Translations under genes and position numbers: made by a program
In this document: positions 49,481 through 62,860 of the stretch, in pieces
Numbering within the stretch: position 1 is the first letter of the stretch
How the letters are laid out: each line of letters opens with the position of its first letter
Assembly: GCA_019843655.1 (NCBI GenBank)
Contig: JACDQD010000008.1
Location: forward strand, 18,448,442 to 18,512,441
Reading direction: 5' to 3'
Length of the DNA: 64,000 nucleotides
Source of the DNA: Lethocerus indicus
Taxonomy: Eukaryota; Arthropoda; Insecta; Hemiptera; Belostomatidae
Notes under the pieces: generated by a model
What the model was told of the DNA's origin: nothing
Seen by the model: only the letters and a program-made list of their open reading frames with translations
Databases searched by the model: none

Positions 49481-51860
49481 ATGCCGTCAATATTCGGGAA
49501 GAAACTTTTGGGTAAAGACATCCGAAATTATTTGTTTGTGTACCAGGGGATGGTTAAGTCTCATCGGTGACTTGGAAAACATATGTTTTCCAATTGTAGT
49601 TCGAAGAATATGTTCCTAATTACTTATGTTCCCGACGTTCTTTTTCACGTAGGGAAATAGAAAAATTCAAGTGAAATATTCGACTTTTAATATACTATAA
49701 CTCGGAATTTATTAGACATTAAACAAATTTGTTACATTCTTTCAACAAGTTCTGCGTTTTGAAAACATAGCGTTGTATAAAATAATTATTTCAGTCTAGA
49801 GACTTTGAAGATTATTACCACAGATTATTCGGACAACATAGTTTAATTACCCTAAATATAAACCGGGTCGAACGGTTGAGCTCGTTCATTCTAACAGTTG
49901 ATCTGCATACTCTGATTACTAAATGTACTTACAATTGCAGAACACAACGCATGTCGTTATCTCGGTACATTAATTCACATGTTTTCACTTAATCATTTGC
50001 ATGGAAAGCATGGAAAACAGAGCCATTGATAGAATTACAGGAAATTTCGATATTGTGACTAAAATACACTGGCATTCTATTAACTCACATACAGAGGCCC
50101 AAAAAACCTTATACATACTTCAATAATGATCATCTGTACCCTTTTTATCATCCAAACTGAATTAGTGCGGTAAATAATTATGTCACGAATATTTTTCGTG
50201 TTGAAGTGTGCATGCATTTTTTGGGTCCTTCTCTATTTCTACTTTTAATAAGCGCTTATTGATTGTATGTTCTGAATATTCCAAACTCTTTTGAAAAATT
50301 CTCTAAAAATATATTTCTTTCCTGACAGAGGTACGCTCTCGTACCAGCAAGCCGTACTTTTTTACACATGGACCCACAGGCAGTAACTTTTTTTAAACAT
50401 TCCAGTTCATTAAGACCTAGCATTAGATTCTTCCACTTTCCATAACCGTCTAACTATGTATTATTATACTTTTGATACAATGACGCTATTCGTGGCATAG
50501 TGAAGTTTCAGGGCCGAAATTTGTCCTGATAGAAACCAGTTTTAAAATCGAACTTGTTTATGAAGTGAGGCCTGCACTAACTTAATCAAAATCCTGGCTA
50601 AAACGGCAGAGTGCCGTTTTAACGGTACGAAGTTACCTTACTACTTTATTGCGTTACAGAATGAGTTTGCCCTGAGTGCATTACCGGCAGGTGGTGTTGA
50701 CTTCAATATTCTAAAACAACGGGGAGTTGCAAATAGGATTTCGGTTTCCAGCCTTATTTAGCTATCTCTTGAATGAAGAATTATTAGCAAGAAATTATTT
50801 AGACTTAATTTCTAAATAAAAATATAAGTAATTTTAATTTAACCCTTGCAATCTTCTGCCTCCACTTGCTAAATTGATATAGTGCTGGCCAGGTTTCGGC
50901 TTTTCGTCTTCATTGTGGTTCCATCAGTAGATTAGTGATGCGCTTAAGCATGTTGGTAACCATTTATAATTTTATTTAAAGACATTACTTTTTTTGGATC
51001 TTTTTCATCAAAATTACTTTGTATAAGATAGATATGTACTTTCGTGCATTTGTGGTTAATATCAATCCCATCGTTATAACCCACGTGTAATTAATTGTTA
51101 TTTAACCGGCTACAGAAATAAAAATATCATTTAATAAAATTTTCATCCAGGTGAATTAGTTGGCGGAGCCATTTGGACACTCGACGTTACCATATTTGTC
51201 GGAGTTAGTGCAAAAAACCCATTGGCTACAACTGTGCTCGCGGGCATTAGTTAATACACGGACGTGGCTAATTTATGTAATGAGAGCAGACGTATATTTC
51301 ATCTTCTAGTTGGTTGTAATTGCATTAAAATAGTTGGGTACATTCTATTTTCCTCACTCCCATCATAAACTGTATTTCTGCATAAGGTATCAATGGGTTT
51401 ACGCCCATGGGAGTATATAGGATAAATAGGTATAACTTGTAATTGTAATAATTTAATATAGATAAGGTCCGCGTTTCCCTCCTAGTGTTAGGGATATATA
51501 TGAAATAACAATTATTCCCCCAAAGTTTTCCAGTATTGACAGAACTTAAGGCTGGGAAGGCATTTGGAGAGCAGTTCATATCATCTCATATACTTTGTAC
51601 CTTGAGATAATAAAATGAGATTGGACAATACAACAAATCGAAGACCTTAAAAGTTATGTAAACCTGAAATTAATTAGATCAACGGGAACAATATTTAGGT
51701 ATACAAATTGTATAGCATAACTGTGTTATGAATTTATTATTTCATCAAATAATTTTATTTATTTATTTCAATTTCGTTTATGAAAAGCTTTGCTGTTAAA
51801 TTTAATGTCATCCGAACGCTACCGATTAAAATTGGGTTTCAATATATCATAATCTCGTCT
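49481..51860. other. AT-rich non-coding stretch
   Basis: No gene, array or large repeat is recognised. Confidence 0.55.
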
Positions 51861-52320
51861 GCATTTCTCGGAATTCCGAAGTCAATTGACCTCTCATTCC
51901 GGGATCAGACTCAAAAAACAGAGCCGCATTAATTTCTAGTTCCTAAGAAGTCTAAAACCATTTGTTGCGGAAATAAATGCACGAACGGTTGCACGCTCCC
52001 AGAGCGTTAATGGCAATGACATCCTCCAATTTGAAAGCCGCCCCGCGCTTTAATGAACCAGTTTAGTCTTGCTCCAAGTCCGCCGGCCAATTACTCGGGT
52101 TGGGTTAATGCTCATTCCCTTGTTTTTATCTTCACAATTAATTTTATGGATTCCGCCCGGGTATATTTATAAAACGGTATATATTACAGACGGCGGGCCC
52201 TTATCTCTTTCGAGATAAACGCCCACGTCTTATGCCAACGAAATAAAAGAAGGAAAATAGCTTTTTTCGACAGGTTTATTACAACGGATTTATTATAATG
52301 TTTTTGAATGGTTGATTTTT
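51861..52320. promoter_or_regulatory. GC-elevated block
   Basis: Complex CpG-containing sequence lies at 51960-52230, with a TAAAACGG/TATATATT patch at its right edge. No gene is recognised. Confidence 0.2.
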
Positions 52321-52335
52321 ACAGATTAGAAAAAT

Positions 52336-52355
52336 TGTTAAACAATTGTTTAACA
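52336..52355. repeat. 20-bp perfect palindrome
   Basis: TGTTAAACAATTGTTTAACA equals its own reverse complement. Its arms contain GTTAAAC and ACAATTG words. Confidence 0.92.
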
Positions 52356-52550
52356 TTATATTACCGGTAGTTTATTTCTTTTCATAATTGTATATTTTGA
52401 CTTAACCTCGCGAGTCCCAAAATGAATACCCGCAAGTTAGTCCAGATATGTTGGTTCTGTTCCACATTTAACTTTATGTGTGGGAGTTTGAGGGAAATAA
52501 ATTCAATTAGATATGGCTGTATCATAACATATTTGAATGGACAAAGGCTA
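52356..52550. other. AT-rich non-coding stretch
   Basis: Nothing notable is seen. Confidence 0.5.
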
Positions 52551-52910
52551 TTCCAATCGAATTAAGCTCTCAGAGCGGAATCTGACTTCTGCACGTTGAG
52601 ACAAATCGAAAGCGGAGGGATTATTGCGCTATTGTTTGAGCAACAATTGCAGTCGGATTGGGATCAAATTGTGGTAGGGGGTGGGTGGGTCAAAGGTGTG
52701 GTCCGTATGTGTGGACCCGGGGACTTATTGCACTATCGGTATCCGGATAGTGCATAAATCTGCAATACAGAAACGGGCCTGCAACAACGCCGATAACGCT
52801 GTGGATATGACGTTCGTACCCCGCACAGACGGGAGTTTGTTGGGAGTAAATTTCTCCCTCGCCTCAGTTCAGAAGCGATTCTCGCTAGCATGAAATCTGG
52901 TTTTCAGTTG
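52551..52910. promoter_or_regulatory. GC-elevated block with 9-bp hairpin
   Basis: GC content is higher than in the flanks. A stem-loop with arms TGCACTATC (52729-52737) and GATAGTGCA (52746-52754) and an 8-nt loop lies in its centre. Short open frames have no recognised domain. Confidence 0.28.
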
Positions 52911-53390
52911 CCATGAATTAAAACTGCGACCAATGGACGATGGAATCAAAAAAAATTCCGAGATACGCGTATATTCTCGATCCCATATGTGTGGATATCC
53001 CCTATCATTAAATAATTATTATTGTGTCACAGTGAAGAAAGTTGTTTGGAAACATGTCAGTCTGTTTGTAATTAGCGTGCTTGCCGACTGTGTATTTAGC
53101 GTTCGCACAAATAACCGATAATGAGTTCATCGGCGATTGTATGATTTTCGTTTTGGTGGTTCGCAAATTGGCCATTGCGTAAGGCCGGTAGACCGTATTA
53201 AAATATGGCGTTTATTTGATTGGCGTTACAGGTGTGTACTGTAGTAAATTTGGAAATGAACTATTGAAATTGAGATTGACTGTAATCCAATAGTAGACCA
53301 CCAAAAGCTGTTAAATAAAGGCTGAAATAGAGATCCGCAATATTCAACGGGGGGACATCTGCGCAAGGCCCATATACAGCCAATGTTCCG
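52911..53390. other. Non-coding stretch
   Basis: No gene is recognised. Confidence 0.5.
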
Positions 53391-54170
53391 GCAACGAGTT
53401 ATGATTGGTTAATCATTTTACTTCGGTCTAATTTCCGATATGCTGTAACGTTTTGATTACGTACTTGTATTGTCCCCCTTACGGTCGCAGTGTCATACCT
53501 AACCCAAGGCCTGTTTTGAACGCCGGAGATAGCACCGGAATTACAGTCTTGTTGAATTGAAGTCTGCATATGCATTAGCTATCTCGTGGCGGGCCACCGT
53601 GCCGGCGAGGTCAACGGCGTTAATTCAGAACGCTAAGATATCGTTGTTAATTGTATACATTACACTTTAATTAAATAAATGATGAAAGGAGTACATATAA
53701 TTGGGTCTAATAATATGAGTTCGTTGGATAACGGATGTTCCGATAAACGTCCGTGGTATTAATTGCAATCGTGGTTATATACTGAGACATATACAATTTA
53801 TATATATATAAGTGTGTGTGTGTGTGTAAAGGGAGAATGTTATTTAGAATAATATGAGGATAACTGATCGAAGGTTCATAAAATATGGTCTGGCTCAACG
53901 ATATTCTGCCGGGCACTAACGGTGGGGAAATCCGGCCGTTGTTACAGGCTTGGCTTCAAATTTGAATGTGGGAGTTTAGTATCGAAGCGGGTCCTCCTCG
54001 CATCACAAAAAGTGGTTTTTGGAATGTCGCCTCGATGTCTGCCTTCGCCCGATGCAGTGGGCCCTTGTCAATGGTGCCGTCTCGCCTTAAATACACCCAT
54101 TTTATACCTGGCGGCTTTTCATATGTGCCATCCTTATGGAGGAGGCCTAGTCAATAGTTTATGAATAGTC
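53391..54170. other. Two GC-elevated blocks around an AT-rich centre
   Basis: The sub-blocks 53470-53640 and 53920-54150 are complex and CpG-containing. Between them lies a (TG)8 run at 53812-53827. Plus-strand frames at 53922-54164 stay open for about 80 codons in two frames, which argues for composition rather than coding. Confidence 0.3.
53812..53827. repeat. (GT)8 microsatellite
   Basis: Eight perfect GT units directly after a short TA run. Confidence 0.92.
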
Positions 54171-56040
54171 TATGATTCTAGAATTGAATGAATTCAACGA
54201 CTCGAAAGCCATCCAGGTATTTCGCTTATATATTCGTAGAGAAATATTTTGTAGGTACTTTAAAAAAAATTGTATTTCTCAATAAGACTAAACTCAACTT
54301 TTAATTTTCCGTTAAATAATGTTGAGTACAATTATATATTTTAGAAAGTCCATCTAACTACATACATCAAACGGTAAACATAAGGAATGAGAGAATTAAT
54401 TCCTAGCATAAAACAATGTGCACTCCGCTTGTGCACCTGAACAAAAGGAAACGGGACACCCGCAAAGACATCTTGTAGACAATGACAGAAGACATGAGTT
54501 TCTTAAATGAATGGCAAGCGACCGGAAATAAAGAATCCGCTTAGAAAATAAATGCCACCCGAATAAATACAATTATGAAAAATTGAAATGTGTTGGTTAG
54601 TCCTGTAGTAGTCGATACAATACAGGACCACAAAAAGAGGCACCAGCAATTTTGGCACCATAGAAACCCCTAAACTTGCTGTGGGAAAGAGAATCAAACG
54701 GCTGATATTCCAAACTTCTAACAAACGTTATAAAGTACCGTATATTTTAAACTAAATAAAAGAAAAAGACACGTTGGTTGGGCTGAAGAATTACACAATT
54801 GCAAATATTCTATAACTCAAAAATGGAATAATGCAAAAACCCTTTAACTCGTTTTTTAACTTTCATTATATTGACAATGCTTTAAATTGATAATTGTGTG
54901 TATGTCCCAAGTTCTATGCCAATTTTCCTCCAAGCCAATGCCAATTTTCCCCGCCATGGTATGATCGTAATTCATAATTCGAAAACGTTTGAGATTTGTC
55001 GTCTTTCAAACGTCCCTGAAATTTTTCAGTCAATGGCATACATTAGTAAAGTATACTTTTTATTCTTGAGATCCAAAAGAAGAATGTCAATCGGTCGAAA
55101 ATCAAGGTCGAAAATTGTTCCTCAGGTATACGATCGGGCCGGAATGGAAAAATGTTTTTCCTCCTTCCAGACTTTCCTACATTTTAGGCAATATACAACT
55201 TAAAATATAGTTACTTTTAAAATTATTTGTTGTTTCTTTACATTTCCGCAAATATTTCACCAAATAGATAAAAAATGTTGCCTGCATAAAAAAGAATTCG
55301 GACTTAATACTAACGCATTACATTAATACCGGGTACCGTCTTATATACTTATATTATGAGTGTGCATTGATTGGTAGTTATTACTAACGCTGTGATGATC
55401 TTGCATGCTAATCATTGACTCGTCCTTCGGCTTCAGGTTTTTCCCTTATTTAATAATTTTATATTCAGCGTATGACATTCTGGGTATAATTTCCCTACAT
55501 TATATTCAACGCACAATGGAATGAATAACCGTTAGAATTTTATTACCTTAAAAATTCCCGCAGGAAGACTTGCTGAATAATGTTCTTTATTCAGAAATGC
55601 CGTACATTCCTACGAACTTAGTGTAATAAAAGTGTTTGTAATTTATTTTATTAAATGTGCAACTGGCCTATACTCTTGTAGACCATGATTATTGTTTTAT
55701 GACAATCTAGGGGCCTAATTTTATTTGTTCAACTGTAATACTGTCGATATTCGAATTAATTTTAATTCAATCATATATTTATATTGTTTGCAATATTTGG
55801 TTGTTGTACGGGGTAATTTTTAAAGTATATTTTTTCCATGAAGATCTGTATGATTTTGGGATTTGATTTATTTTTTACCAGATTGGTAGTAATACAAAAT
55901 TTCGATCATTTTTGTATTTACTTATTGTCAATTGTGGGTTATGACATGAAAACCAGTACGTATTTTTAATAGAATTTATGATAACCTCGTTCTTCTAGTT
56001 ATTATAATTGGGCTACTAATACTGTCTGAAAAATTGATGT
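54171..56040. other. AT-rich non-coding stretch
   Basis: No gene is recognised. Two near copies of ATGCCAATTTTCC lie close together around 54915-54957. Confidence 0.55.
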
Positions 56041-56460
56041 CGAATATTTGACGATAACTTTTTTCGAGTTGTGCGAGCACAGTGTGACCCTGGGGAAGCC
56101 CGGGCAGCTGGTACTCTCGGCCGGTGGTTGACGCCCTCGAGATTTTTGTTTCTGTTTTTGAACGCAGAACATCGAAACTCTCCCGGGGCGGGTTTTCGAC
56201 GGTATGAGATCATTAGCGGGGCGGCGTGGGCGCTGCCTGGCAACTGACCAACCACCCCGCTCTATGAATCGGTAGAATGTTGACACAGTTATCGCATGTT
56301 GAAACATGAGGCTCGACGGGGTAAAATGATATATGGCGTCCAGTGTTACCGCTCGCTTATATCAATTAATTACGTTCTTTGAATGGTGAAACGCGACAGA
56401 ATCCCACCGCGGATTATGCAGTGAAAAAATGACTTTCATCCATGACTGTTTCACGCTACG
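56041..56460. promoter_or_regulatory. GC-elevated block
   Basis: It is CpG-rich at 56080-56260. Two overlapping minus-strand frames of 79 and 101 codons share the same DNA and show no domain, which suggests composition rather than a gene. Confidence 0.24.
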
Positions 56461-57540
56461 AAAAAACAAAAAAGGAGGAATTACAATTTTAATAACATAT
56501 GTAGTATATGACATGTGTAGTTCGCTTTTAAAGTACTTCAAGTTAAAACACTCTAAACTTTAAAAGATAAAATGAAGATAGGGTCGAGGAAATATTTTCA
56601 AATTTTCATTAAAATTTGTACCGTTGTTTGTAATATTAGGCCAGGCATCTGTTGTCATAATCGATAAGCTTAACTCGGAAAGAAGTTGGTACATTGAAAA
56701 TTATATGAATTCAAACAATTACAGTTTTACTTTCGAATTTATTCTTATGCTGATATTTCTACGTCATTTAATTACGTAACTTGATTCTTTGTTCGAGATC
56801 TTCTGTTGATATAATTTATAAATTAGGATGCCCCTTCCCATAAAATCCGATAATTGAGGAGCCCATTAAAACTGGGCGAATGTCGAAGACGATGAATTAT
56901 TCATAATTTGAACCGGTATTAGGTTTCCTTCTTTTCTTTTCAAATGCGGTACATTACCTTAATTAATGTGGGCCAGTCGGAATTTAATTTACGGTTTGTT
57001 CGCGGCTGTCGAAAGAGAACGAACGAAAGCAATTCATTTCGCCAAATGGAATATCGGAAAGAAATTATACCTTCCATCGTTAATCATTTTTCAGCCACGA
57101 TTCGCGGGTTTAAAGGATTAAGGGGAATATCCGCTAGCACTTTTTCTTTTCTTAATGTAGTCTAATATTAATGGACGATCGGAATTGATGAAGTTAATAT
57201 CTGGGTCCAGTCGTTTTCAGATTTCGATAACATTAGTTATGCATTAATAAGAACCTAAGAAGTACATCCGAACCAATGTACAAAGCTTGTGCGACGTATT
57301 TTGCAATATTATAAAGTTTTCAAATGCATCGAGTGCGTTTTCAGCATTGGAAATTTGTTATGTGTACATCACACTTTTAAAGTACTAAAATCGTCGTCCT
57401 ACTAACGTTTTTAAACATTTTAGAACGTCTGGTTCATACCGGAAACTGATCAAACAATCCGTGATACGTTAACCTCCTGTAAATATGTTACCAGGACAGT
57501 AATGCATGTCAATGTGACTGACGTACTCTGAAACGTGTAA
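56461..57540. other. AT-rich non-coding stretch
   Basis: No gene is recognised. A more complex patch lies at 56990-57140. Confidence 0.5.
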
Positions 57541-58150
57541 CATATTCTCTTGTACGGACTGCGATGCCTCGCGAGGCCTTCGTTGAATTGGGGGGCCGAG
57601 GTTCACAATCGGGCAATTAAACGATAATTGAGAACGCGCGCACCTAAATATAGCTCGAGTGCCCGCTTCTCACAGTTCAAACCGGCACGTAAGGGAATAT
57701 TCCTTCTTTGAATGTAAGGTCAGACTCCTTCGAGGAATGGTGCCGGCGGCGGCCCCTCAAGCAATCGGAACATCGGTATATCAGCTTGGATATTGTCGGG
57801 GATTTGAGTCCTTCGGCAATTTTTTCTACGATTAAATACTTGGTTCGAAATATTCGATTCATCGAAAGGACTCGGGGGAATCAAGACGAACAGAAGGGTT
57901 TAAAATATAGTCAGCACCTCACAATAATATTAATACAGGGACAACTCTAGGCAGCCGTTCTATGGGAAAGTAGGCCTGGACGGGTCGGTGCCGGTTATTC
58001 CTGGTTGGGAGACCGCCGAGCAACGTTTAATGCAACGGGTTATACAAGACTCGAAGGGGGTGAGAGAGAAAACAGATCGACCCTAAAGAAGATCCGGTCA
58101 GTAGGTTAACCCGTAGCCAGTTCCGTTCCGGTAGAGTCGCCCTTGAACTA
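57541..58150. promoter_or_regulatory. GC-elevated block with a 5S-rRNA-like word
   Basis: This is one of the longest GC-elevated blocks in the window. At 58000-58017 the word CCTGGTTGGGAGACCGCC resembles the 3' internal part of eukaryotic 5S rRNA, but the rest of a 5S gene is absent. No protein is recognised. Confidence 0.25.
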
Positions 58151-59734
58151 TATTTGACACTGTCTCACTTATTAAACCGACTCTTCCGCTCGGTGATAGT
58201 TTCCTCTTGCCGACAGGAAACAATTATATTTTTTCCAATCCTGCTTTCTCTTTGCCGCAAAACTGCGGTGGATGGAACAATCGACGACTGGCCTACAATG
58301 GACCTCAATCATCCTGCCGTATTAATTTATATAATGATACGGTTATTGTTTCCTTTATTTTCGTGTTAAATTAGAATAATTAAAATTAAATTAAAACCAG
58401 TTCAATTCAGTCTAACCTAGTTTATTTTGTTATGTAATTATATCAGTAATTATTCATTCTCTTCCTTTTAAAAAATATTTTTTCCCGGATATATAAATAA
58501 ATGAACTACAAATAATAAATTAGTAAAGCTATACCTAAGAACATGAGACACAATTTACCGACAAAATTTCTAAATTTTCTACCTGCAATACAATGTTCTA
58601 ATAGTTAAAATATGTTATATGGCTAAAAGTTAAAAAATTACTAATTGTATTATCTAAATTATTATTTTGCATTGGTGTATTTAAATCTTAGGTGCCGTGA
58701 AAAGTTTGGTATTAATATAATATTCAGTGGTCGAAATTCTTTCTCGGATTGAACATTGGAAACTCACGAGCAGCCAGTTTGGTGAATACTGAACAGATCA
58801 CAGTTTCAATCGTGCAGTAGAATTGTTTTCTAGCCGATTCTTGAATAAATTACGAGTTACTGACTTGTTCGATTAACGAGCGCCGGCGTGAATAGGCATA
58901 GGAAAGGGCGAGGTCGTCGGGCTCAAATCGTGTTCGTTGGGTTATAAATTCATTTCTCTATGTCCGCCGCATTAGAGGCCAAGGTTCCCCTCGCGGACAG
59001 TAGCGAATTAAGTTCCGTCCCATTAAAGAATATTTCAAACGCCATAACTCATCCTTTCTTAACGGTCCAATTAAGAAATCATTGCTCCTCATTTCTCTCT
59101 GTTATACAGAATCTTTAAAATACGACGTCTATTATTACCCGTTTCTGATAAAAGGACATTTTCTTCACTCTCTTCTTATTTCAAATTTTCTTTTATTTAA
59201 ATCTCCATTTGTAATTTACACTGTTCAAACTAGTACAGTTAGTTTTGTTACTAATGATATTGATTTAAGGAAAATTATTTATTTTCTTCTCGTATTTTAT
59301 TTTATAATCAATTGGATCACCGTTAATTTAAACTGGATTAAATGCAACTAATTTTAAGGCTTTGACCTGGCAAAGGTGCACGGCTCCCAGTGAAAGGGCG
59401 ATTGCTATTCAAAGGAAGCTACTCTTTCCAAATCCTTGCCAACTGGTGTTGGATTATTTTGGAACGTTATATTTTGGCCCACTTAATGTTTGTTTTTAAA
59501 TACACTAATGAGCAGTAAATGGTTTAATTTAATAATAACTGCATAAATCACCTTTCCTCATCTATATTCAAATTAGTATTTTGCTTAGAACATGATAATA
59601 TACTATGTGTAAAACCAAGGAATAAACAGAACTACGGACATTCTAGCAATTGAGCAGGATACACCCTCTTCTTCCCATTTTATTTTGAAATGATTTAAAA
59701 TTGTACACAACTCCCTACCATAAAATTAGATTAC

Positions 59735-59778
<44 letters not shown>

Positions 59779-60330
59779 CACATGTTGAACAGATAAGTGT
59801 ATGTGACTTCGTTTTCCGGAGCTTAACTTTATGTTGGCTAAGGGACTTTATGAGGCACCTTGGCCTCAATACTTTATTTCTCTACTCCGTGCTCCCCCTC
59901 TCAGTGATTTTGTTCTAAATAACACTAAGGAGATAATCCAGTGGGAGGAATATTCCAAATCATTTGTATTTATAGTGTAAGACATTCAGGGAAATCTATT
60001 AATTTGAGTAGTTTTAATTAATTTTTTGTAGTTTTATATCGATCTATTTAAGGGTTGTTGCTGTTAATAGTAAGAATATATACTTTTGGAAAGGTAGATA
60101 TAACGTAGAGTTTCGACATCCTATTTATTTTGGGATCGACACGACCACTCATACTGAAAATCTCTGGAAGGTGTTGTAAAATGTAAAATGAGGTGTTGTA
60201 ATAAGGGCTTGTAAAACGTTCTTAACCAAACTAATCCTAAGCTAGATGTAATAATATAGTGCGTTGGGTTAATTTCGCCTTAAATCGCAAGCAATCTGCG
60301 ATTCCGAATTATTCCTCGGAACACAACAGC
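58151..60330. other. AT-rich non-coding stretch with one complex patch
   Basis: No gene is recognised. A CpG-containing patch lies at 58860-59010. A TA array is at 59738-59777. Confidence 0.5.
59738..59777. repeat. (TA)n microsatellite, 40 bp
   Basis: Perfect alternating A and T over 40 bases. Confidence 0.98.
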
Positions 60331-60660
60331 CTATTAATTACGATTAGACGACGGCCTTTTCTTCTGCCGGATTCCTTGGATGGAAGGTGGAGTGGGACGA
60401 CGCCGTGAAAGTGGCTCCCCGTGCCAAGATCGTGGTGGCATACATCTCCCTAGGAAGATTTTTAAGTCCAATAGAAAGCCGCACTTTCCTCTTAAAGGAG
60501 AGGCGAACATGGGGGGGGGGGGGGGACTTGGGGGTGACAATGACCTCTGGCTCGCGAAATTTCTTCTTCTCACCGACCTATCCCCGATATGTTCGCATAG
60601 GACCGGGTATAGAGCAGAAGGGGAGCGTTATCTAACTATTCATCAGATATGTTGGACGAA
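60331..60660. promoter_or_regulatory. GC-elevated block with poly-G
   Basis: GC-rich sequence with a 15-base G run in its centre. Overlapping open frames on both strands read through the G run and are not credible as proteins. Confidence 0.22.
60511..60525. repeat. Poly-G run, 15 bases
   Basis: An uninterrupted run of G inside a GC-elevated block. Confidence 0.9.
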
Positions 60661-62430
60661 TTGGCAGAATACATTTCCAGTTAACTAATTCAATGCCAAC
60701 GGTTTAGTGGAACACTCGCAATACCCAACAGTAGAATTACAATCGCAGTCAAGTTGAAAATAAAATATTCCTAATACATAGTGTCAATCATAATGAGGCT
60801 TCATTGGCCCAGAAGGTTTTTGTTCAAATCCACGTTACCTCCGTACTAAATATAATAAACTAACTAAAATACTCAATCTGAAAAATAAATTGCGAAAACT
60901 CGTGCTTTGACTATGATACAATACAATCTCGTTATTCATTATTCTACCGTGATTAGGACCAAAGTAGATTTGTCCTGTGTCTATAATTTTAGGCCGACTA
61001 TTAATGAAACAGTGAGCTCAAAGTTAGCGGTCATCATACGTCGTGGAACCGCACGAAATGAAAAGCTAAATTATCGGTGGAATTAGAATCGGTCACTTCT
61101 CTTCTGGCAGTGAAGCGACACTAATAGATAATGGCGCCTTTCCAAAAGCGGCTATATTTTAGAAATCTTCAGTAGCGTTCTGTCTGTCAGTGCTTAGTAG
61201 AATAGCAGCCAGTGAAGTCCAAAACTTGTAATAATTATGTATAATAATTGTCATAATGCTCATGTATTACGCGTATAAAAACAAAATAAAATATTAATGA
61301 ATGCACTATTCATAAAATATCGGAATTCTACCCAAATAAAAAGAATACTTTAATGTAATGCTGTTTATATAACGGGAAAACATCTCTGACCTAGCCAGCG
61401 GTTTACTGATGCCAGGAGCGCTATCCAGGCCCAAGTTTGGGCTGCTCGTGGCGGTCCACTTTATAGCTGGTCCTATCTTGTACACCCTTGGGAAGAATAT
61501 AGTTCTCCTTGGGCTATATCTTGATACGGAAAGGGCCACAGATAGCATTTGGCGTATTGGCCTAACGCTCAAGACCATGACTGTCCCGCGTTGTTTACAC
61601 ACACACGCGCGCGCGACGTTTCAAATTTACGTACCATAAACTTACGTGTTATCGGAGGATAATTTGGCATGAAAAATTAAACGTGGAATGCATATATTTT
61701 ATTTTTTCCGAAGAAGACGGAAACATTTCCACTATCCGAAGGAAAAGGGGAAAATCGTTTGCCTTGGACTATTTCTCGATAAGGAAATATCATCGAACCT
61801 CGTAGCCTTCTGTAAGCTAAGAGCAAGATAAGAGGCGTTGGCCTAATTTAAGTTGAAGTGTTGGTGTTGTTCCCAACGTGGTCTGTTTAAAATTTTTCTT
61901 TTTCATTACCATGACAACATAGAAATATTTTTGAAATAGTAGATTTTTTACAAAAGTTCGATTTCACCTATTAGACTCTGCTTCAAATAAATGGTTTGAA
62001 CTAACTGGGCACATAATTTATTTTTTAATATTAACACTCCTTTAAATGTACCACACTTTATAGAAACGAGCATAAAACTTTTTTTTTACAACGAGATCAG
62101 ATGAAAGTTATTAGTCCTTGGAATATTAACCGTCTGTGTTATTGGATAGATATGTACTCTACTAATTAGGACAACTCTCCAAACAATGAACCAATAGGTT
62201 TGTCCTCCTTTATGAGCGCTGTATCTACCAATGCAATATTGCCGATACGTACTATCCATGCAGTTCTTTATTGTGCTTTACTACGGGTATTATCATAACC
62301 CTTAAATTACATTTTCTATCGATCACATAGTATGTGCATGATATTTTTTGATTCTCCTTCTATTACACATCGGTACAACATAAGAATGATTGCGCATTAA
62401 ACCAGATTCCCATTATGACATCACGCCTCC
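60661..62430. other. Mostly AT-rich non-coding stretch
   Basis: No gene is recognised. Slightly more complex patches lie at 61020-61150 and 61380-61620, the latter ending in an alternating CACACGCGCGCG tract near 61600. Confidence 0.5.
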
Positions 62431-62860
62431 TGCCACCCTAAGCTGAAACATTCATTAACCCAAGACGCGATTACATTTGTCGCTATCACCGAGTTCAGAC
62501 CGGATATTAAACGCCGTTAGTCCATCCCAGGACAGACACTTAGGGCGGATCGATATTTAAACGGCCGGGTCCCGTCATCGAAATCGGCCTGCGTCGGATT
62601 AGAGTAAGCGGAGCCTTCTGGAGGGGCCGGGAGACGGTCAGCTGGGCTTCGGAAACGCCAGATGTGTCGGCTGGATAGCGAACACATGCCGCCGGCACAG
62701 AACCCCTCCGGTACAATTCGCTCCTCTAATTACAGGCTTTGGGCGGCGGCCCACTGCAACCGGCGGCCGGGGCTTGCCATTTAGCCGACGGTGAAAATGT
62801 CCCCAGTCCGCTTAGCCGAGCCGCACAAGCCAAAATCGGCTTACACCTCAAGGTTTTGGG
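62431..62860. promoter_or_regulatory. Most GC-rich block of the window's right half
   Basis: CpG-rich, complex sequence includes GGCGGCGGCCCACTGC- and CCGGCGGCCGGGG-type words, next to a CTCTAATTACAG homeodomain core. It may be an enhancer, promoter or CpG-rich exon. A plus-strand frame from its right edge (62791-63090) stays open for 99 codons but shows no domain. Confidence 0.28.
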
